Shown here: piece by piece, positions 1-10,346 of the stretch
Position numbering within the stretch: position 1 is the first letter of the stretch
Layout of the letters: every line of letters begins with the position of its first letter
Assembly (NCBI RefSeq): GCF_020520425.1
Contig: NC_079492.1
Location: 114,363,157-114,427,156, forward strand
Source: Spinacia oleracea
Lineage: Eukaryota > Streptophyta > Magnoliopsida > Caryophyllales > Amaranthaceae
Direction of reading: 5' to 3'
Length of the DNA: 64,000 nt
Notes under the pieces: model-generated
What the model was told of the DNA's origin: nothing
What the model saw: the letters and a program-made list of their open reading frames with translations, nothing else
Databases searched by the model: none
Program-made: the position numbers and the translations under genes

Positions 1-1295
1 TAGATGCATACTCTTTGTTGCGTGCCTTCCCTAGCTGCGCCCGAACCGAACAAGAACAACTCCAAGTGTCGTCCCTCCGTAGATAGTCCACAGCACGTCA
101 GGATCCGCCTTAAGATTGACCAACTAGAATCGCCCTTAAGGTACTATTATTTTCGGCACTTTATAGGCAAATGTGTGACTGAATTTTTCTCTCAAAAACT
201 CACTTTGAATACTTTGAAACTTGTGTTATAAATTGTGAGCCCTAGCCTCATATTTATAGCGGTATGGAAAGGGAATCGAAATCCTATTCAGATACAAATT
301 AATCAAACCTAGAATCCTACAAGAACTCTAATTTAATTAATTTATCAAATAGAATTAGGAATTTAATCATTAACCGAACTCTGCATGTTTTAGGAAACGT
401 GCACGAACACAAACACTTGCACACACACGCACGGCAGCCACAATGGGCCTCATGCGTGCGCGCGAGCAGCAGCCCACTCAGCGCCCGCGCGCGCTGCGTG
501 CTGCGCGTGCTGTGCGCGCTGTGCGCGCTGCGCGCTGCGCGCATCCTGCTGGGCCTGGCGTGGCTGTTTGTGCGGCGCGCTTGGCTTGCTGGGCGATGGC
601 CTGGCTTCGTGCTGGGCCTAGTCCGGCAGGCCTCGTCCGATGCTTATTCGTACGATGCGCTTCCGATTAAATTTTCCGATTCCGGAATTCATTTCCGATA
701 CGAACAATATTTAATATTTCCGATTCCGGAATTAATTTCCGTTTCGAACAAATATTTAATATTTCTGTTTCCGGAATTATTTTCCGATTCCGGTAATATT
801 TCCGATTCTGACAATATTTCCGTATCCGGCAATATTTCCGATTCTGGCAATATTTCCATTTCCGATAATATTTTCCGACACGTACCATGTTTCCGTTTCC
901 GGCAACATCTACGACTTGGATAATATTTATATTTCCGATACGATCCATATTTCCGTTTCCGGTAATATCATCGTTTCCGGAGTATTCATTCCTTGCCTGT
1001 GACGATCTTAGCTCCCACTGAAACCAAGATCCGTCGGTTCCGAATATTCATAGATGGAGTATTTAATGCTATTAAATACTTGATCCGTTTACGTACTATT
1101 TGTGTGACCCTACGGGTTCAGTCAAGAGTAAGCTGTGGATTAATATCATTAATTCCACTTGAACTGAAGCGGCCTCTAGCTAGGCATTCAGCTCATTTGA
1201 TCTCACTGAATTATTAACTTGTTAATTAATACTGAACCGCATTTATTAGACTTAACATAGAATGCATACTTGGACCAAGGGCATTATTTCCTTCA
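1..1295 (-). repeat. Copia-1 3' LTR (5'-truncated by window start)
   Basis: This block repeats at 8929-10346 in direct orientation. Since gag-pol between them reads on the minus strand, this copy is the 3' LTR. It ends in ..ttccttca at 1295. The window begins inside the LTR, so its far end and the target-site duplication are not visible. Against the other copy I count about ten substitutions plus two short indels (about 11 bp near position 60 and 17 bp near 560). It holds a GC-rich stretch (430-640) and an array of TTCCG-type units (about 664-985). Confidence 0.93.
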
Positions 1296-1308
1296 GTCTC
1301 CCACTTGT
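1296..1308 (-). other. Copia-1 polypurine tract
   Basis: On the minus strand the bases just inside the 3' LTR read as the purine run aagtgggagac. This is the usual place and composition of the plus-strand primer of copia elements, and it agrees with the minus-strand reading direction of gag-pol. Confidence 0.75.
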
Positions 1309-2159
1309 CCTTAGGGACAAGTGTGCATTTCCTAATTCCTTTGTCGCTCGATGCTTGCTCTTGAACATAAGGTAAGAGTTGTCATCCTTATTATGTCCAG
1401 AGGTGTTCCTCGGTTTCAGAGTTCAACTGATCAAATAAACAGATAATCATAGCCTATGATTCATCCGAGCACGGCCATGCATTTCACAGTTTCTAGCTCT
1501 CCGAGTGGCCTTGTACAACTTTTAAGCATCTCATCCCGATTTATGGGAGGACAATCCCAATCTTGCGATCTTGAGATTAGACTTCGTTTGATAGGTGATT
1601 ACCTGAGCGTTGCCTTTATAGCCTCCTTTTACGGTGCGACGGTTGGTCAACGTCAAAGCAACCAGTTCTCAAACAAGTAATCTCAAATCACTCAGGTATT
1701 GAGGATTTAGTGTCTAATAATTTAATGAAATTTACTTATGACAGACTTTCATCTCTTACAGTAAAGTTTCATAGGTCTCGTCCGATACTAGTCTTCCCAA
1801 AGTAAGTATCTATGCAAATGATTATGACATTGCCATGTCCACATAGTTCAAGAAACAGAACTACTAGTCATCTTGCATTCTAATCGTCTAACGTTTTCTA
1901 TGCGTCCAATTTTATAGAAAACTCCGATTAGGGACCATTTTCAACCTTTGACATTCAAGTTCACTTGATAGACATTTCTTAGTCACAGGACTGGTCCTGA
2001 CAGTCTATCTTGAATATATCGTCAAATTGAAGGGACTCATCATTTAATAAACCACAAATTAAATGGAAAAATGAATTCTTTTCATTTATTGTGAATGATT
2101 AACCAATAATGTTTTACAAAGATTTAAACTCTAAAACTTTAAAACATTAAACAGAGACA

Positions 2160-5100
2160 TCAAAGCCATTCTCCAATATGCTTGATTCCCATAGCTGCAG
2201 TGTGCGAGTTGTGCTTCGCCTGCGGCAGAGGTTTAGTTAATGGATCTGATATGTTGTCATCAGTTCCAATTTTGCTTATCTCGACTTCTTTTCTTTCAAC
2301 GAACTCTCGTAGAAGGTGAAATCTACGAAGTACATGCTTGACTCTCTGGTGGTGTCTAGGCTCTTTTGCCTGTGCAATAGCTCCGTTATTATCACAATAC
2401 AGGGCTATTGGTCCTTTAATGGAGGGGACTACACCAAGTTCTCCTATGAACTTCCTTAGCCATATAGCTTCCTTTGCTGCTTCATGTGCAGCAATGTACT
2501 CCGCTTCAGTTGTAGAATCCGCAATGGTGCTTTGCTTAGCACTTTTCCAGCTTACTGCTCCTCCGTTGAGGCAGAAGACAAACCCAGACTGTGATCTGAA
2601 ATCATCTTTGTCGGTTTGGAAACTTGCGTCCGTATAGCCTTTAACAATTAATTCATCATCTCCACCATAGACCAGGAAGTCATCTTTGTGCCTTTTTAGG
2701 TACTTCAGAATGTTCTTGGCAGCAGTCCAATGCGCCTCTCCTGGGTCTGACTGGTATCTGCTCGTAGCACTGAGTGCGTACGCAACATCCGGGCGTGTAC
2801 ATATCATAGCATACATTATTGAACCAATCAATGATGCATATGGAATCCCATTCATTCGTCTACGCTCATCAAGTGTTTTTGGGCACTGAGTCTTGCTTAG
2901 AGTCATTCCATGAGACATGGGTAGGTAGCCTCGCTTGGAGTCCGCCATCTTGAACCTATCAAGCACCTTATTGATATAAGTGCTTTGACTAAGTCCAATC
3001 ATCTTTTTAGATCTATCTCTGTAAATCTTGATGCCCAATATGTACTGTGCTTCTCCTAGATCCTTCATCGAAAAACATTTCCCAAGCCAAATCTTGACAG
3101 AGTTCAACATAGGAATGTCATTTCCGATAAGCAATATGTCGTCGACATATAATACTAGGAAAGCAATTTTGCTCCCACTGACCTTCTTGTATACACAAGA
3201 TTCGTCCGCGTTCTTGATGAAACCAAAGTCACTGACTGCTTCATCAAAACGTATATTCCAGCTCCTGGATGCCTGCTTCAATCCGTAGATTGACTTCTTT
3301 AGCTTGCATACCTTTTTAGCATTCTTTGGATCCTCAAAACCTTCAGGCTGTGTCATAAACACAGTTTCTGTTAAAACGCCGTTTAAGAAAGCAGTTTTGA
3401 CATCCATCTGCCATATTTCGTAATCGTAATATGCAGCGATTGCTAACATTATTCGAATAGACTTTAGCATTGCAACTGGTGAAAAGGTTTCATCGTAATC
3501 CACACCGTGGACTTGCCTGTAACCTTTTGCAACCAATCTAGCTTTGAAAACTTCAAGTTTCCCATCCTTGTCCTTTTTCAGTTTGAAAACCCATTTGCTT
3601 CCAATGGCTTGGTAGCCATCTGGCAAATCGACCAAATCCCATACTTGGTTTTCAGACATGGAGTCTAATTCAGATTGCATGGCTTCTTGCCATTGCTTGG
3701 AGCTAGGGCTCGTCATAGCTTGCTTGTAAGTCGCAGGTTCATCACTTTCAAGTAATAGAACGTCATAGCTCTCGTTCGTCAAAATACCTAAGTACCTTTC
3801 CGGTTGAGATCTATATCTTTGCGATCTACGCGGGGTAACATTTCTAGATTGACCATGATTCTCACCAGATTCTTCTAAAGATCTCTGAGTTTCATCCTGA
3901 ATGTCATCTTGAGCATTCTCTAGAGTTTGTTGTTCGACTCGAATTTCTTCGAGGTCTACTTTTCTCCCACTTGTCATTTTGGAAATGTGATCTTTCTCCA
4001 AAAAGACACCATCTCGAGCAACAAACACTTTGTTCTCAGATGTATTGTAGAAGTAATACCCCTTTGTTTCCTTTGGATAGCCCACAAGGATACATTTGTC
4101 AGATTTTGGATGAAGTTTGTCTGAAATTAATCGTTTGACGTATACTTCACATCCCCAAATCTTAAGAAAAGACACATTTGGAGGCTTTCCAAACCATAAT
4201 TCGTATGGAGTCTTTTCGACAGCTTTAGACGGAGCTCTATTTATAGTGAGTGCAGCTGTATTTTGTGCATGTCCCCAAAATTCTAATGGAAGTTCGGCCT
4301 GACCCATCATTGACCTGACCATGTCTAGCAAGGTTCTGTTCCTCCGTTCTGACACACCGTTCCATTGTGGTGTTCCAGGAGGAGTCAATTCTGATAGAAT
4401 TCCACATTCTTTCAGATGGTCATCAAATTCATAGCTCAGATATTCACCGCCTCTATCAGACCGCAGTGCCTTAATCTTCTTGCCTAATTGATTCTCTACT
4501 TCACTCTGAAATTCCTTGAATTTGTCAAAGGATTCAGACTTATGCTTCATTAGGTAGACATAACCATACCTACTGAAGTCATCAGTGAAAGTGATAAAGT
4601 AGCTGAAACCACCTCTAGCATTTGTACTCATTGGTCCACATACATCTGTATGGATTAAACCCAATAGTTCATTTGCTCTTTCTCCAACTTTAGAGAAAGG
4701 TTGCTTCGTCATTTTGCCAAGTAAACACGATTCGCATTTACCATAATCCTCTAAGTCAAATGGTTCTAGAATTCCTTCCCTTTGAAGTCTTTCTAAGCGT
4801 TTCAAGTGTATATGGCCTAATCGACAATGCCACAGATAGGTGAGATCTGAATCATCCTTTTTGGCCTTTTTGGTATTTATGTTATATACTTGTTTGTCGT
4901 GATCTAATAAATAAAGTCCATTGACTAATCTAGCAGATCCATAAAACATCTCTTTAAAATAAAACGAACAACTATTGTCTTTTATTATAAAGGAAAATCC
5001 CTTAGCATCTAAGCAAGAAACTGAAATGATGTTTTTAGTAAGACTTGGAACATGGAAACATTCTTCCAGTTCCAAAACTAGCCCGGAGGGCAACGACAAA

Positions 5101-6125
5101 TAGTAAGTTCCTACAGCTAATGCAGCAATCCGTGCTCCATTTCCCACTCGTAGGTCGACTTCACCCTTGCTTAACTTTCTACTTCTTCTTAGTCCCTGTG
5201 GATTGGAACATAAGTGTGAGCCACAACCTGTATCTAATACCCAAGAAGTTGAATTAGCAAGTATACAGTCTATAACGAAAATACCTGAAGATGGAACGAC
5301 TGTTCCGTTCTTCTGATCTTCCTTTAGCTTCAAGCAATCTCTCTTCCAATGCCCCTTCTTCTTGCAGTAGAAGCATTCGGATTCAGAAGTGGGTTGACTG
5401 ACCTTTCTCTTTGCAGATTTGGCGCCAGTTTGCTTAGTTGGGCTGGCTTTGTTGCCACCTTTCTTAGCATTCCTCTTCTTTCCAGATTTCTTGAACTTGC
5501 CCCCACGCACCATAAGCACATCCTGCTTATCACTTTTGAGCGTCTTTTCAGCGGTCTTCAGCATACCGTGAAGCTCAGTGAGCGTTTTGTCCAGACTATT
5601 CATACTGTAGTTCAGTTTGAACTGATCATACCCGCTATGAAGAGAATGGAGGATGGTGTCTATAGCCATTTCCTGAGAAAATTGCTGATCCAGCCGACTC
5701 ATATTCTCAATGAGTCCAATCATTTTGAGAACATGTGGACTTACGGGCTCGCCTTTCTTAAGCTTGGTCTCAAGAATTTGCCTATGAGTCTCGAATCTTT
5801 CGACTCGAGCCAGATCTTGGAACATGTTCTTCAACTCACTGATGATTGTGAAAGCATCTGAGTTGATGAACGTTTTCTGCAGATCCGCACTCATGGTGGC
5901 GAGCATTAGACATTTCACATCCTTGTTGGCATCAATCCAACGATTGAGGGCTGCCTGAGTGACCCCGTCGCCTGCAGCTTCGGGCATCGCCTCATCTAGG
6001 ACATACTCCTTTTCTTCCTGCATAAGAACTATTTGCAAGTTCCTTTGCCAGTCAAGGAAGTTTTTCCCGTTCAACTTCTCCTTTTCGAGAATTGATCGAA
6101 TGTTGAATGAATTGTTGTTTTCCAT
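2160..6125 (-). CDS. Ty1/copia gag-pol polyprotein, uninterrupted
   Basis: One frame of 1321 codons from the ATG at 6125. An upstream in-frame ATG at 6218 exists, but MENNNSF at 6125 matches the start of the related gag at 30545. Domains in order: gag; a CCHC knuckle (CFYCKKKGHWKRDC); protease with LDTGCGSHLCSN; integrase HHCC (HCRLGH..CESCLLGK) and DDE core; a chromodomain-free tail; reverse transcriptase with YVDDILLIGND; RNase H ending near TTEAEYIAAHEAAKEA. The order PR-INT-RT-RH defines Ty1/copia. No stop or frameshift is visible and the flanking LTRs are about 99% alike, so the insertion is recent and may be mobilisable. The lineage (long LTRs, 2.8-kb leader) suggests Tork/Angela-like, with low certainty. 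Confidence 0.96.
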   Translation of the reverse strand: MENNNSFNIRSILEKEKLNGKNFLDWQRNLQIVLMQEEKEYVLDEAMPEAAGDGVTQAALNRWIDANKDVKCLMLATMSADLQKTFINSDAFTIISELKNMFQDLARVERFETHRQILETKLKKGEPVSPHVLKMIGLIENMSRLDQQFSQEMAIDTILHSLHSGYDQFKLNYSMNSLDKTLTELHGMLKTAEKTLKSDKQDVLMVRGGKFKKSGKKRNAKKGGNKASPTKQTGAKSAKRKVSQPTSESECFYCKKKGHWKRDCLKLKEDQKNGTVVPSSGIFVIDCILANSTSWVLDTGCGSHLCSNPQGLRRSRKLSKGEVDLRVGNGARIAALAVGTYYLSLPSGLVLELEECFHVPSLTKNIISVSCLDAKGFSFIIKDNSCSFYFKEMFYGSARLVNGLYLLDHDKQVYNINTKKAKKDDSDLTYLWHCRLGHIHLKRLERLQREGILEPFDLEDYGKCESCLLGKMTKQPFSKVGERANELLGLIHTDVCGPMSTNARGGFSYFITFTDDFSRYGYVYLMKHKSESFDKFKEFQSEVENQLGKKIKALRSDRGGEYLSYEFDDHLKECGILSELTPPGTPQWNGVSERRNRTLLDMVRSMMGQAELPLEFWGHAQNTAALTINRAPSKAVEKTPYELWFGKPPNVSFLKIWGCEVYVKRLISDKLHPKSDKCILVGYPKETKGYYFYNTSENKVFVARDGVFLEKDHISKMTSGRKVDLEEIRVEQQTLENAQDDIQDETQRSLEESGENHGQSRNVTPRRSQRYRSQPERYLGILTNESYDVLLLESDEPATYKQAMTSPSSKQWQEAMQSELDSMSENQVWDLVDLPDGYQAIGSKWVFKLKKDKDGKLEVFKARLVAKGYRQVHGVDYDETFSPVAMLKSIRIMLAIAAYYDYEIWQMDVKTAFLNGVLTETVFMTQPEGFEDPKNAKKVCKLKKSIYGLKQASRSWNIRFDEAVSDFGFIKNADESCVYKKVSGSKIAFLVLYVDDILLIGNDIPMLNSVKIWLGKCFSMKDLGEAQYILGIKIYRDRSKKMIGLSQSTYINKVLDRFKMADSKRGYLPMSHGMTLSKTQCPKTLDERRRMNGIPYASLIGSIMYAMICTRPDVAYALSATSRYQSDPGEAHWTAAKNILKYLKRHKDDFLVYGGDDELIVKGYTDASFQTDKDDFRSQSGFVFCLNGGAVSWKSAKQSTIADSTTEAEYIAAHEAAKEAIWLRKFIGELGVVPSIKGPIALYCDNNGAIAQAKEPRHHQRVKHVLRRFHLLREFVERKEVEISKIGTDDNISDPLTKPLPQAKHNSHTAAMGIKHIGEWL

Positions 6126-8913
6126 ATTAAAAACTACAATTGAAAAGAATAAACAAATAAATAACCATTCACAGTTTCTCTTAATAAACTTAAATTCTAG
6201 CATACATGCATAATTCAATGTTTATTAAGCATTTTATTCAATTTATGTGTTCCGGCAGGTGTGAATAAAATGATTCCAAGATCCTAAAATCATTGAAGAA
6301 CTAAGCACAGTTTGTCGACTTAATCCTAGAACATCTTAGGTAAGCAAAAGCCTTTTGCTAATAGTCTAGAAACTATTCTTGGTTGATAGGTACGTCTAAG
6401 AACTTATTAGGTAAACCTATCGAATTTGCCACGACATAAAAGGACTCCTTACTTATATCGTTGAGTTTCACCAAAACTAACATGTACTCACAATTATTTG
6501 TGTACCTTGCCCCTTTAGGACCAATAAGTAACACCTCGCTGAGCGAAAACTATTACTAGATTGATGTAAAGGATATCCAAGCAAGTGTATATTTTGGCAT
6601 GGCACCTTTTAACTCAATTTTTAAGTTTGGAACTTAAGGCTCTTACTATGTTGGTTAGATTTTAAGTGAACTAAAATCCTTAATCATGCAACATAATCAA
6701 GCTTTTGATCTCATGCATTTTAAGACATATTTAAAGCAATAAATAACTTAAAACATGCATAAGATATTTGTGATCTAGTATGGCCCGACTTCATCTTGAA
6801 GCTTTGACTTCAAAGTCCGTCTTGAAAATCTCCGTGGGAGGCACCATTTTCTTCAAATAGGATAAGCTATAACTAATTACAACTATTTGATGGTTCGCAG
6901 ACCATATTTGAATTGAAAAATAACTTTGGTACTTTAGACCAATTACATTCAAATTAATGGTACGCAGACCATATTTTCTATCCTATTTGGGCCATACTAG
7001 TCACTTCATAACCTGCAAAACAGTACATATACAATATATACCATTCACCCATTCATTATCATGAATGGCCCACATAGCTGGTTAGTAAAACACATTATGC
7101 ATCACGTAAACATTTGCAGCAATTAATCAAGGGCACCAATAATCTACCAATTATTCAGTCCTTATTAATTCTAATCAAGTTGTTTTAACCTTAAGGATTT
7201 GTAGACCTAATCAAGAGTTTATGACTAAAAAGCGCTCCCACTTAAACCAATAAATTCATATGCTTTACCAATTTTAAACATAAAAATGTATTTCTAGTCT
7301 AACCGGAAACATACAAATTTAATTAAAATTTAAAGCTCATATAAATTTATAATTGAATCCAAAAAGTTTAATTTAATTTCAGTCGCATTTAAATTAATTC
7401 ATGATTTTAATTTTAGTAAAATAATTAGAATAAATAACATTTATTATAATTATAATATTCAAAATTAAAATCCAAGAAAATAATTTAAATTATTAATTTT
7501 AAAATTAATTAAAATTACGTGAACTGAAATTTTCAAATTAAACATTCAAAACGATCTAATCGTAACGCAAACACCCTACGCGTTGCACGCCCATGGGCCG
7601 CACGCACACAGCCATTGCTGGCCATGTGCGCGCAGCCCATGCGCTCGTCGCATAGCTGCTGCATCCCTATCGCAAGCCTCCGCACGCATTGGTGCTCGCT
7701 GCGCGCGCCAGCGCTCATCGCACGCGGGCTATCGCTCGCAGTGCGCGCGCGACATCGCTCGCTGGGCGCGCGAGCCATCGCTCGCTGGGCGCGCGACATC
7801 GCTCGCTGGGCGGGCGACATCGCTCGCTGGGCGGGCGACATCGCTCGCTGTGCGCGCGAGCAATGCTAGGCGCAGCGCTCGTGGCACGCGAGCTTGCGCT
7901 CGCTGCGCGCGAGGCTGCGCGCTCTTGTGCGAGGCAGCGCGCGTTGTGGCGCAGCTCGCTTGCTGCCCACACGCGACTGCCTTGGCTCGCCCTACGCCCA
8001 TGCCCATTCGTCCATTGGTCGTGGCACACGACACAAGGCAGGGCTGCTGCCTTGTGCTCGTGCACTACGCCCTTGCTCATTGCATTCGTGCCGCACGGGC
8101 GACGAGCTCCCTTGCTCGTCGTCGCATGCCCGCATTATACAACACCCCTTAAGGGTAACACGAAGCGTCCATTGCTTCGTGCGTGCAAGTTATATGAACG
8201 AATCGCATAAAAATTTAAAATTTATATTTAAAATTAATGACAAATTAATAAATAATATTAATTTCATAATTTTAGGGCGAAAAATTGAAAATTTATTATC
8301 CAATTGATTTCCGATTGTTATGGATTCAAGTCTAGGTCATAAAAATTTAAAATTTATCGTAAATTTACAATTTTTATGGTGGTTTTTAATCATAGGTTTC
8401 TAATTAAATTACAATTAATTATGAAAATCAAATTAATTCTAAATTATTCTAATTTTCAACAAATTAATCATAATTACAAATTAGATTGCATAATTAACAA
8501 GACTAGGCATTCAAACTTGTTAAACATATGCAGTAGGTCAATCAAAAATTCAAGATTTATCAACAAGAATCGCAAATATTTAATTTAACATCTTAAATTT
8601 ACGAAATTTTGCATTCGAAAAACTAAAACCTTCTAAAAGTCATAGTTAGGCTTCGAATTTGAGAATTCTGGGTTCGGCAGAAAAATACTATTTTTGTCAA
8701 AATTTTAGAATGCTTTTTACATGCGGAATTGACACAAAAATCACTCAATTCGGATGAGTAACGAAGAAACTGCCGAAAAACTGCGTACGTATAATTAAAT
8801 AAACGCAATTTGCAATTAATTAACAATTACGAAAATTAATCACCCCTTTTAATTCTTGCAAATTTGTAATATTTAACCATGTTCATGCAATTTAGATTAT
8901 GAAAATAATAAGG
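6126..8913 (-). other. Copia-1 untranslated leader between primer site and gag
   Basis: About 2.8 kb without a credible gene. It is AT-rich apart from a strongly GC- and CpG-rich block at about 7565-8150. The stretch with gcagaccatat near 6891-6985 recurs at about 19073-19170 (Copia-2) and, inverted, near 29800-29850 (Copia-4), so the three copia families share leader architecture. Open frames inside the GC block run on all strands and are compositional. Confidence 0.8.
7742..7862. repeat. GC-rich short tandem repeat in Copia-1 leader
   Basis: The core catcgctcgct recurs at 7753, 7776, 7797, 7818 and 7839, a 21-23 bp period with unit close to gggcgcgcgacatcgctcgct. It lies in the GC-rich part of the leader. 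The high CpG density makes it a likely methylation target (inference). Confidence 0.8.
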
Positions 8914-8927
8914 GGCTCGTGATACCA
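8914..8927 (-). other. Copia-1 primer binding site (tRNA-Met type)
   Basis: Reading the minus strand out of the 5' LTR, after one spacer base, comes tggtatcacgagcc. This resembles the initiator-tRNA-Met complement used by most plant copia elements, with a small change in the last bases. It fixes the orientation of the element. Confidence 0.82.
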
Positions 8928-8928
8928 C

Positions 8929-10346
8929 TGTTAGGTTATGATACATATGACAATTCATAAATCATGCGGAAAAACCATAAACCCAGGAAAACATATTATT
9001 TACACATAATCATTTAGCATAGATTAGATGCATACTCTTTGTTGCGTGCCTTCCCTAGCTGCGCCCGAACCGAACAAGAACAAGTCTTTAGGACTCCAAG
9101 TGTCGTCCCTCCGTAGATAGTCCACAGCACGTCCGGATCCGCCTTAAGATTGACCAACTAGAATCGCCCTTAAGGTACTATTATTTTCGGCATTTTATAG
9201 GCAAATGTGTGACTGAATTTTTCTCTCAAAAACTCACTTTGAATACTTTGAAACTTGTGTTATAAATTGTGAGCCCTAGCCTCATATTTATAGCGGTATG
9301 GAAAGGGAATCGAAATCCTATTCAGATACAAATTAATCAAACCTAGAATCCTACAAGAACTCTAATTTAATTAATTTATCAAATAGAATTAGGAATTTAA
9401 TCATTAACCGAACTCTGCATGTTTTAGGAAACGTGCACGAACACAAACACTTGCACACACACGCACGGCAGCCACGATGGGCCTCATGCGTGCGCGCGAG
9501 CAGCAGCCCACTCAGCGCCCGCGCGCGCTGCGTGCTGCGCGTGCTGTGCGCGCTGTGCGCGCTGCGCGCTGCGCGCAGCCTGCTGGGCCTGGCCTTGCGC
9601 TGGGCCTGGCGTGGCTGTTTGTGCGGCGCGCTTGGCTTGCTGGGCGATGGCCTGGCTTCGTGCTGTGCCTCGTCCGGCAGGCCTCGTCCGATGCTTATTC
9701 GTACGATGCGCTTCCGATTAAATTTTCCGATTCCGGAATTCATGTCCGATACGAACAATATTTAATATTTCCGATTCCGGAATTAATTTCCGTTTCGAAC
9801 AAATATTTAATATTTCTGTTTCCGGAATTATTTTCCGATTCCGGTAATATTTCTGATTCTGACAATATTTCCGTTTCCGGGAATATTTCCGATTCTGGCA
9901 ATATTTCCATTTCCGATAATATTTTCCGACACGTACCATGTTTCCGTTTCCGGCAACATCTACGACTTGGATAATATTTATATTTCCGATACGATCCATA
10001 TTTCCGTTTCCGGTAATATCATCGTTTCCGGAGTATTCATTCCTTGCCTGTGACGATCTTAGCTCCCACTGAAACCAAGATCCGTCGGTTCCGAATATTC
10101 ATAGATGGAGTATTTAATGCTATTAAATACTTGATCCGTTTACGTACTATTTGTGTGACCCTACGGGTTCAGTCAAGAGTAAGCTGTGGATTAATATCAT
10201 TAATTCCACTTGAACTGAAGCGGCCTCTAGCTAGGCATTCAGCTCACTTGATCTCACTGAATTATTAACTTGTTAATTAATACTGAACCGCATTTATTAG
10301 ACTTAACATAGAATGCATACTTGGACCAAGGGCATTATTTCCTTCA
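8929..10346 (-). repeat. Copia-1 5' LTR (full, 1418 bp)
   Basis: Begins TGTTAGG at 8929 and ends ..TTCCTTCA at 10346 (TG...CA). It is the direct-repeat partner of 1-1295. The sequence beyond 10346 is the open gag frame of a Ty3/gypsy element, so this LTR end is an exact insertion junction. It contains the same GC-rich stretch and TTCCG array (about 9715-10030) as the other LTR. Confidence 0.95.

Noticed and set aside
399-974. Open frames of up to 174 aa in the LTR, and the same at 9351-9974
   Set aside because: They cross the GC-rich block and the TTCCG array on both strands. The translations are low-complexity (ISDSGNIS-type) and lie inside LTRs, so they are compositional.
7533-8307. Seven overlapping frames of 84-189 aa
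   Set aside because: All six readings stay open because the tandem GC-rich DNA lacks stops. No domain is visible, and the position is a copia leader.
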